A stretch of DNA of 64,000 nt from Gnetum montanum. Lineage: Eukaryota > Streptophyta > Gnetopsida > Gnetales > Gnetaceae. The position numbers were made by a program, and so were the translations under genes. The stretch's first letter is position 1. The number at the start of each line of letters is the position of its first letter. Location: assembly GCA_015680685.1 (NCBI GenBank), contig MNCI01008326.1, positions 268,312-332,311 on the forward strand, in the 5' to 3' direction. The notes under the pieces are model-generated. The model worked only from the letters and a program-made list of their open reading frames with translations. It was not told where the DNA came from and made no database searches. Shown piece after piece: positions 57,139 to 64,000 of this stretch.

Positions 57139-59248
57139 GTCTACTTATATTTTAGCATAAATGAAGTAATACGATCTACATTTATGGATGCAAAATTAAG
57201 ACTCTCTCATATAACCCTCAAAGATCACCTACACTCAATGATGGCAATGTCCTTGGGGTCATAAACCCTCATGGCTTGTTGGCTATGATCTTCACCAGTG
57301 AGGGTGAAGGGTAATTTGGTGGACTATCAAAAAGACATGAATATTGTGTTCAGAATGGCTTAAAATAAGGCTGTAAATGGTAAAATAGAAGTAAACTCCA
57401 ACGAATGGAATTTAAAAAATTTTAAAGAAAAAAAAATGGCTAAAAATTTAGGTACTTACTATGATTAGTAAGTGTAGGATAAAAAGGGTTTCCTCGTTTA
57501 CCAAGAATGGAAAGTTGGAAACGTTGGTTTCAAGCCTTGCTCAAGTTGGCCTCCCAAATACCTCTATGTTGGGTATGGTAGAGGGGAAGAAAAAGAGGGT
57601 TAGATAATGGAAAGATCACACCTTCTAACTCAATGTTGATGAAGGGGAAGGCTAAAAACCAAAATGGAAAGTTTGGATTTTCCTACTAAAAATTGGTTTT
57701 AGCTGGATGCTAATTCTCTTAGTTTGGAAAAATGAAGGGAAGCTGACTTTAAGAAATTTGGTAATTTCCAAAAGAGATACATCAATCATTGAAATAAAAT
57801 TGGCTACAAAAAGAAAAAGGATGAAAATGTTCAATGTTGGTCTTAGAAGAAAAAAATTCATAACAAGTGCCATGAAAAGTTATCACCCAACCACTTGCAA
57901 CTTCCATGCTATAGTTTTGGTCACAAAGGGAGGAGGGGGGTAAGGAAGGGGTAGCTTTGATCTTTTAGGAGTTTGGCTAAAAAAAAATATGGAAAAAGTC
58001 TTTTAATTTGCAATGTTGGCTATAGAAAAAGTTAATGTTAAAGCTCTTCTACATAGGGCTTTCCAACTTCTTCTATGTTGGGCATGGCATGTGGGAGAAA
58101 AAAGGGGAGTGAGATCATGGAAATCTTACACTTTCTAATGCAACATTGGAGAGAAGGAGGAAAAGTTTGAAGGTCAAAATGGAAACCTCACAGTTTCCAA
58201 AAAATAGTTTGGGAAGCTTCCAAGTTTTACCACAAAGAAGGGAAAAATAGGTTTGGTTGGTATGGAAATCAACATTAGCTTTATGGTAAAAAACTGTTGC
58301 AAAAAATTGAATGGTTGTTATGGATTTCATGCTAGTTTTAAACATTCATAGCAGATGTTGTGAAATTTTAGAATCTAAACCACCTACAACTTCCATGCTT
58401 AGGTTTTTTCCACAAGGGGATGGGTAAGCATAACATTGGATTTCCAAGGTTTTAGCTACAAAAATGCAAGTTTACTACTAAGGGACAATGTTGGAAATAT
58501 GGCTAATAGATCTTTAGTATAGAATCTGGGTGGAGGCCCTTCTTCTAGTACCAAAAAAAAAATTGTTGGGACTAAGAATTTTGATCTTTGGAAAAACCAA
58601 AGATCCTTAGTGCAGCAATTTCCCAACCTTGAATTTTCAGGGCCTCTGTAAAGAAATGGGATTTGAGGCACCCTACTTGGTCCAATAGATCAATGAGCAA
58701 CTTATGAAATGTAGAGCGTGGTAATAAAAAAGACAGAATGCCAAATTGATGGCAAATCTAATATAATGCATAAATGATAAAAAAATATATTTTGTACACC
58801 AAACCTAAAACTTAGAACTTTATTAAGAAAGATAATAAAGAATAAGTTTGAGAAATGTATACAAATGGTGCCTAAGTAGGAAATAAAGGGGGTTTACTAG
58901 TGTAGGATTTCAAAGCCCATTGAATTCGATACGATCTACTTCATGATCTAGGTGCTAAGCCACTCTTGATTCTTTTGACGCTTTCTCAATTGTAGCCTCA
59001 GATCTGCAATGTTGGGTATGGTGGGGTTTGAGAAGTGTAAAAAATATAAGCTACCAAAATGCTCTATGCTAGGAGTTGGGAATCCTAGGAGTGTAGCACT
59101 GGATCTTGAAAATTAACAAATCTCAAGAGGAGATCACAAGATCACAAATTCATAGGCTTTCCACAATGGGTTTGAGAGGACACAAGTGTGGAAATTTGAA
59201 AGAACTCTTGAGTGCTTGAGAATGCCCAAGTGCAAAAGTGTGAACAAA
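57139..59248 (-). other. Leader of the large element, with a ~500-bp tandem duplication
   Basis: The segments about 57,480-57,970 and 57,985-58,470 are related, sharing CTTCTATGTTGGGCATGG, CTTCCATGCTTAGGTTTT, CTAATGCAACATTGG-type and TTTTCCAAAAAA-type landmarks about 490-505 bases apart. Motifs of the 185-bp array (CAATGTTGGG, ATGCTAGGAG) also occur. No coding frame is convincing. No primer-binding site was recognised next to the LTR at 59,249. Confidence 0.55.
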
Positions 59249-60102
59249 TGGCTAAGCTATGAAAATTGCTAAACTACCAAAGTGTTTGTGTGCTAAGAGT
59301 TATTGAAAATTATTGAACCTTGAAAAAATTATGGAACCTAGCTTCTATAGGTTTTGGACCATGAATCAGGCAACAAAATGGCTAGATTCGGCTACAAAAA
59401 TGGCTACAAATTGGCTACCAAATTCAAGTAAGATGAGTGCCCAAATTTGAGGGGTTACTACACATAGTAAGTGCTTCACCCCATGACCATCTATTTACTA
59501 AATAATAAGTAGGACACACCTTCCACACTATAGATGAATCTTCCACATTGAGGTCTCCACCATGCTGAAGTGGTTAGTCAATTTTGATGTGCATGAAGTA
59601 ATGAATTTTGGCTTGTGTGACTTCCATGTTGGGGGATGAAATTTTAATGCTATGGATGAATACTCCACACTGGGGAGAAACTTTCACACTAAGGGGGAAA
59701 GCTTTCTAGGTTGTGCATGTGATCTCCACACTAAAGGAGAAAATTTTCCAAAATTCCCATCCTTCCATGCTAGGGGTAGTTGAGATTTGCCCCCTTGCAT
59801 GTACTTCCAGCGTAGAAAAATGTCTACTCCTCATAAAACCCATCATATTGCCTTTTCTGGCATTCCAAAAGGCATTTTAACTCCAAATCCCAAATATAGA
59901 TACTAGGTTATGTATTTCAATTGGGGAATAAGGATTTAACAATTTATGAGATAATTTTTAGCCGTAAAAGTATAAATTATGTGAAATTGCCCACTATGGA
60001 TTACAATCTTCACATTTACAATGATGTTTTTCCTCTAGTTTAATGCGGTGAAAGCTACATGATGAATATTGGCTATAACATGTTAATTTTTGTGGTGTTT
60101 CA
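59249..60102 (-). repeat. 5' LTR of the large minus-strand element
   Basis: Partner of 40,265-41,087. The right edge is well defined by loss of similarity after GTGGTGTTTCA at 60,102. The left edge (TGGCTAAG at 59,249) is the best TG that matches the partner and could be off by some bases. Confidence 0.75.
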
Positions 60103-60505
60103 TACTTTATGCTTCAAAAAAATCGTACTTATTTTGCATTACTAAGAGACATTGGAAAAGTAAAGAACCTAGTAAAAGTAAGTGACTAAATAAAAGTAAA
60201 CATAATGAAAAGTAAAATAATGGTAAGTGAATTTCTGCAATGATGAGAGATAAAATTGATCTATTTTTCCATTCATGAATTGCATTTGGGAACAATCAAC
60301 TTGAATAAAGATTCCATAAAATTATAATTCACCACACTGCAAGTATTCACTCTAACTCTAATTCATGAAAACAAACTACAAGAATTTCACTAAGCATTGG
60401 CAAAAAGTTGTTGTTTTGATGCAATAGTAGGTTGCTATTTATAGGCATGACCATGGTCCACTATATTTCATCTACAATGATGTATGAAGAGCTATGATAT
60501 TGTAG
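60103..60505 (-). repeat. Athila-family LTR fragment, minus strand
   Basis: Homologous to 33,130-33,535 of the minus-strand LTR. Shared: ACTTTATGCTT, ACTAAGAGACAT, TAAAAGTAA repeats, TTCATGAATT, TATTTATAGGCATGA (TATA box on the minus strand). It begins exactly at the edge of the large element's LTR, so that insertion probably removed or displaced the rest. Confidence 0.65.
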
Positions 60506-61098
60506 GCATAGATAGAGAGGATTTCTTAGAACTAATGAAAAATCCACAATCAATAACCAACTTTTTAAGTCAATGATAGAAATGTTATAGACACATTTAG
60601 TGGTTAGTTCTACTTCATGGAGGTAGCATTCTTCCAAGCATGGCATTTCCTATTAAGCTTTGAAATATTGTTCTAGCAAGGTCACATTTTATGGCTTTAG
60701 AGTCTGTAGATTCTTGCATTCCACTAAATCCATAAGAGCTACTTGGGAATACAATGCTAATGTTATTGACATTTGTAGAAGTATCAAGCTTCATGAATCT
60801 AAAAGTACTATTATATTTGATGGAAAGAAACCATTAAATGTAAGGTGGATGAAGGAATGAATCTAAAAGTACTATTATATTGACATTTGTAGGAGTATCA
60901 AGCTTCATGAATCTAAAAGTACTATTATATTTTCTTTAGATATTTTAGCCTTCATTATATTCTTATTCTTATCTAAATTGTATTTGCTCTTGTATCTATT
61001 ACCACTAGAAATAAGCTACCTTATCATCTTTTATTACCATTTTTTTGTAATCTAAAAAATATATAAGGAGATATAAGGGAGCATCCTTACAACAATAC
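60506..61098. other. Unassigned segment with a short recent-looking duplication
   Basis: The 55-base stretch TTGACATTTGTAGAAGTATC..ACTATTATATT at 60,762-60,817 is repeated almost unchanged at 60,877-60,931, and its last 24 bases occur a third time at 60,857-60,880. A 66-codon plus-strand frame (60,660-60,860) overlaps the duplication and has no known family. Confidence 0.6.
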
Positions 61099-61935
61099 CG
61101 ATGAGCAGTGAGCACTCCCTATGCCCAACCATATGAATCACTAGTATTCACTAACCAATCCAGTTGAATTCCATAGACTTTAGCTCTCTAAGTACACTAG
61201 ATATAAGTAGTAAATCTAATAGATGTGATTGTTGTCTTCTTAGTTTCACCTATGAGGTGCAAAGATATGGTCAAGTGTAACTATGGCATATGATTTTTAT
61301 CATTTTATATTTTTCATTAATTTGTCTAAATGCTGAAAATAAAGTAAATAATTGTTTAATTAATCTAATAACTAACTAATCCTTAACTAATAATAACATA
61401 AGCATTCATTCCCACTTTCCATACACATCTTGAACACATTGCAATGCTAATGGACTACTAAGTTTTTGACACTTCTAGGATTACCAAGCATTAACATATG
61501 CTCAAAGTGGTAGTACTTATGTGCATTAATTAATCATATGAATTAATTACTTGAAAGAATTAAAGTAAGTTGCATGAATAATAAATGCATGAAGTAAACA
61601 TTAAGCTTAGTCCAAGTGCTATAGGGTTTATGAAAAAATCTTGTCTTTATTACTATTCACACCAAGGTGATCAGGTACATTAGTGATCGAATAAGGATTC
61701 TTACATTTGTCATTCCTAATATGGACACTTAAAAAATATTTTGATTCTAGGAAGATAAAAATGCAAGAGTTCAACTAGAAACTAATGATCAGATGTGATA
61801 AATTCAGCTAGTGTGCACAAATTTATAGGTGAAAATAAATAGTACATCAATGCATACATGTTAAGACAACAAACCATGCATCAATGCAATTGTGTTAATA
61901 AGATCCTATCAATGTAGGTAGACGATGACTCACCA
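61099..61935 (-). repeat. Athila-family LTR, minus strand, 837 bp (3' LTR)
   Basis: Read on the minus strand it starts TGGTGAGTCATCG and ends TGCTCATCG, one base from the family TGATGAG and CTCATCA ends. Inside, TTATTCGATCACTAATGTACC, AATAAAGACAAG and TGCTTGGTAATCC follow in order. It is closest to the LTR at 21,292, including the 30 bases just outside. Confidence 0.75.
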
Positions 61936-61989
61936 TACCCTCATAATGAGTAAAAATTCATCCTCTAGTAAATAAAATAAGGAACAAGT

Positions 61990-62514
61990 CACTTATAAAA
62001 TTTTGATAAGGTATACAATTATTAAATAACTAACTAACACATAGAATAACTTAAAGGAATGTTAAGTATCCAAGCATATGGATTTACAATTTTTACAAAA
62101 CCTGGCATTCATGACAAAAAAATTAAACACCATGAAAAAAACTAGCAACAAAAATCATTTAGTGGATTGAAGACAAGGAAGAAAATTAAATGGTCCCAAG
62201 TGGTGGAGGTTCCTAAGATGCTAAATGACCTTCTTCTATCTCTGGTGCATGGAGCTGTTGTGGTTGAGGCTGTGGTTGTGGTTATCTAGCTATAGTTGTG
62301 ACTATTGGTGAAAGATAGAAAGCATCTAACAATGTGTTCATCTTCTCCTCCTTACTATTGGGATCATACATAGTTCATGTAGCATTCCCAATGTGTGCTA
62401 GTACAAAAACATCCCATGAATAGGACATTACAGGGAACAACTTCCTCACATTGATAAACTAGGGTGTAAATTGTTCTCATTTCACATTGAATATCTTGAT
62501 AGTGTTTTGTAGTT
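61990..62514 (-). pseudogene. C-terminal fragment of the post-pol ORF, third copy
   Basis: Minus-strand reading from 62,490 downward: FINVRKLFPVMSYSWDVF, ATWTMYDPNSKEEKMNTLLD, AFYLSPIV, then a Pro/Gln-rich tail. It matches the end of the 18.2-21.1 kb ORF (FVNVKELFLAMPCPWDVL; TAWTMNDPRGKDEKMKALFD). It is cut at 62,514 by the plus-strand LTR, so only the last ~110 codons remain. Confidence 0.65.
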
Positions 62515-62525
62515 TGATGGGACCC

Positions 62526-62580
62526 GATATCATGTACGTGATATCATAGCCATTTATACAATATCGCGTACGTGATATCA
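62526..62580. promoter_or_regulatory. GATATC palindrome cluster in LTR U3
   Basis: GATATCATGTACGTGATATC, then AATATCGCGTACGTGATATC, about 20 bases upstream of the TATA box. Each 20-mer is a palindrome with one or two mismatches, centred on GTAC. Confidence 0.6.
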
Positions 62581-62597
62581 CAACCTACTGCATTGCC

Positions 62598-62605
62598 TAT
62601 AAATA
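62598..62605 (+). promoter_or_regulatory. LTR TATA box (TATAAATA)
   Basis: Context CCTATAAATAAGAGGC, as in the other family LTRs. Confidence 0.7.
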
Positions 62606-63338
62606 AGAGGCAGCTTTCCCTTGTTTCTCCATCTAGATTTAGACCCTTAGCTAAATTCTTCTAGTTTTGCCATTCCAGAGTTAGAATAATTTCCGTGTGC
62701 CTATAGTAGGAGTCTTAAAGTGAACGGATCTTTATTCGAGCAAATTGTACCTGAGCACACATTTGTGTATGGAAATAAAGATGAACTTTCTGATAAACCT
62801 TGTAGCATGCAGACTAAGCTAAATAGGATTTAATTATTGTTGAATGTTTAAATGCTTTCCTAGATGATTAATCTCTCTCAACCCTTGATTCTCCTAGTAA
62901 CGCAGAATGAGTACGATTTAATCACAAGCATTTAAGTGTGACTACTTGGTAACCCAGTAGTGTACCTAGGATTTGTGCTTGGTAATCCTAGTGGTAGTAG
63001 TGCACAAAGTTCAAGATGTGTACGGATGATTATGGAATGGATGCTCATCACACTTAGGCTAGTTTAGATTCTCTCTCACCCTTTCTGTCTTAGCTTAGTT
63101 AATATTATCTTCCATCGTCTTCAGGAGTAGCTTTAGTATAGGAACACATCATAGACCTCACTCTAGACTAAACCATATGTGACAGAGCTAATACTAGTCT
63201 AGGTGGGAAGAAAACAGACTGTGACCTAAGGATAACTATCTAGATACCGCAACTAGCCCGTCTGGAGAGTTTGACCGGATCATGCGTGAAACGCTTGTAT
63301 TTGTATGGTTGAGTGTAGGGGTACCTCTCCACTCATCA

Positions 63339-63358
63339 TTGGTGCCATTTCTAGGAAC
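63339..63358 (+). other. Primer-binding site, tRNA-Asp type
   Basis: TTGGTGCCATTTCTAGGAAC directly after the LTR. It differs from the tRNA-Asp-complementary site mainly by C/T and G/A transitions, at partly different places from the copy at 36,851. Confidence 0.75.
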
Positions 63359-63477
63359 AGTGCTAGTTATCTAGATTAGTTATATCATACAAGGTCACTA
63401 TACAGGAATTAATGATATATCTTTTAGGAAGAAATCATTATAGAAAGTGACATAAATTCACACACAATTGCACAACC

Positions 63478-64000
63478 ATGCCTCTCCAACAAGACTATGA
63501 TAATGCCATCCCTAGTGAGGAAATTCATTGGAGAACCAACAGAATTGATAATGAAGATGAAGTCTGGAGCACTCAACCTTATGCAGGAGTCCCCTACGTT
63601 TATGAACATCCCAACGATACTCAAAGACTCTCATCATCCAACTCTAACACATCTAGTAAGGATGAGACATCCCATAGAATGAGGAGGCCTGAAAGCACTA
63701 GGACCTTCTCAATAATTAACAAGAATTTACTTGGGGATGCTTGGAAGACTTACAAAAGTCATAAAGAGTTTTATAGTTCCTTGTCTTCCTCTACTCCTTC
63801 AACGTCAAATTGTGACATGGATAACTATCTTTCAAGGGATTGGCATAGAACTAAAAATTGAGCTCACAAAGAAAATAAAAAATGCCAACATAAACAAAGG
63901 CAACATCATCCCAACTCATAAAATCACAACCTACTTAGTGATGATGAATCACTACTAGCCACTAAGAGCCTAACACCAATACAAGAGGCTATTCGAACCT
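63478..64000 (+). pseudogene. gag: Gag N-terminus (Athila-like), continues past the window
   Basis: Starts MPLQQDYDNAIPSEEIHW, the same start as MPLLQDYDNATPSEEIHC at 36,991. It is open for 127 codons to TGA at 63,859-63,861, then continues in frame to the window end (QRQHHPNS, LLSDDESLLATKSLTPIQEA). It contains 97 codons (about 63,600-63,890) absent from the 36,991 copy, a Ser/Thr-rich stretch with MRRPESTRTFSIINKN. The gag core lies downstream, outside the window. Confidence 0.75.

Larger units (their letters stand above)
40265..60102 (-). mobile_element. Large Tat/Ogre-like Ty3/gypsy element, ~19.8 kb, minus strand
   Basis: Direct repeats at 40,265-41,087 and 59,249-60,102 bound, on the minus strand, a long leader, gag (57,138 down), protease (~54.3-53.8 kb), pre-RT, RT, RNase H (43,985-42,480) and integrase (42.4-41.35 kb). 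The order is right for gypsy. Protease and RT are separated by ~9.7 kb, best explained by a nested insertion (43,990-53,690); without it the element is ~10.1 kb. No matching target duplication was found (CCCAA left, TACTT right), so one edge may be altered. Confidence 0.75.
62515..63338 (+). repeat. 5' LTR, 824 bp
   Basis: Starts TGATGGG and ends CTCATCA. Contains the GATATC palindromes (62,526-62,580), TATAAATA (62,598-62,605), TCTTTATTCGAGCAAATTGT, AATAAA (62,774-62,779) and ACTTGGTAACCCAGTAG. It has the first R/U5 module of the solo LTR at 7,614 joined to the end of the second. Confidence 0.85.
62515..64000 (+). mobile_element. Athila-family element, 5' end only, runs off the window
   Basis: LTR, primer site and gag start in the same arrangement as at 35,966. 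It is inserted in the minus-strand ORF fragment that ends at 62,514. The rest lies beyond base 64,000. Confidence 0.8.

Noticed and set aside
40260-60107. Target duplication for the large minus-strand element
   Set aside because: The 5 bases outside the best LTR edges are CCCAA and TACTT, which do not match. The LTR pair stands, but no duplication is claimed.
1-64000. tRNA, rRNA or organelle-derived genes
   Set aside because: No cloverleaf, rRNA or plastid/mitochondrial gene sequence was recognised when reading both strands. The only tRNA-related sequence is the primer sites at 36,851 and 63,339.
1-64000. Ty1/copia or LINE elements
   Set aside because: No copia-order pol (integrase before RT) and no LINE RT block was seen; all RT and integrase matches are gypsy type.

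Overview
The window looks like plant nuclear DNA from a large, repeat-dense genome. It is AT-rich, has no bacterial-style genes, and is filled with old, nested LTR retrotransposons of Ty3/gypsy type, decayed DNA transposons and tandem repeats. The depth of decay and nesting suggests a gymnosperm-like genome, but the species cannot be read from the sequence. I see no intact gene. The readable genes are retroelement gag/pol remnants, a Mutator-like transposase remnant, and unrecognised coding remnants, two of which appear to contain introns.

Layout. 0-6.7 kb: unrecognised coding remnants, the last (4.35-6.68 kb) with intron-like splice signals. 6.7-12.2 kb: a plus-strand gypsy element with two LTRs and gag-protease but no RT or integrase, holding a complete solo LTR (7,614-8,854) with a perfect 5-bp target duplication. 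12.2-22.2 kb: a plus-strand Athila-like element with protease, RT, RNase H, integrase, a second long ORF after pol, and a 3' LTR. 22.2-29.5 kb: a 1.48-kb hAT-like TIR element with an 8-bp target duplication, and a minus-strand MULE transposase remnant. 29.5-32.8 kb: eight units of a ~420-bp tandem repeat. 32.8-36.0 kb: a minus-strand LTR plus post-pol ORF of the Athila-like family, cut by a plus-strand LTR (35,966-36,850) that leads through a tRNA-Asp-type primer site into a gag frame. 40.3-60.1 kb: a ~19.8-kb minus-strand Tat/Ogre-like element (gag, protease, RT, RNase H, integrase, LTRs). It is split between protease and RT by a ~9.7-kb block carrying a ~185-bp tandem array and a plus-strand multi-exon gene remnant. 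60.1-64 kb: more Athila-family LTRs, one minus and one plus, the latter starting a gag that runs off the end.

Relationships. The Athila-like family recurs at least seven times as LTR pieces and three times as the post-pol ORF. Its LTRs share TGATGAG/CTCATCA ends, a TATAAATA box and repeated GATATC palindromes upstream of it. Reading frames often stay open for hundreds of codons apart from scattered stops, which fits decay by point mutation more than by indels. Nesting gives a relative order: the solo LTR is younger than the element at 6.7-12.2 kb, the plus-strand LTRs at 35,966 and 62,515 are younger than the minus-strand copies they interrupt, and the 43.99-53.69 kb block is younger than the Tat-like element around it.
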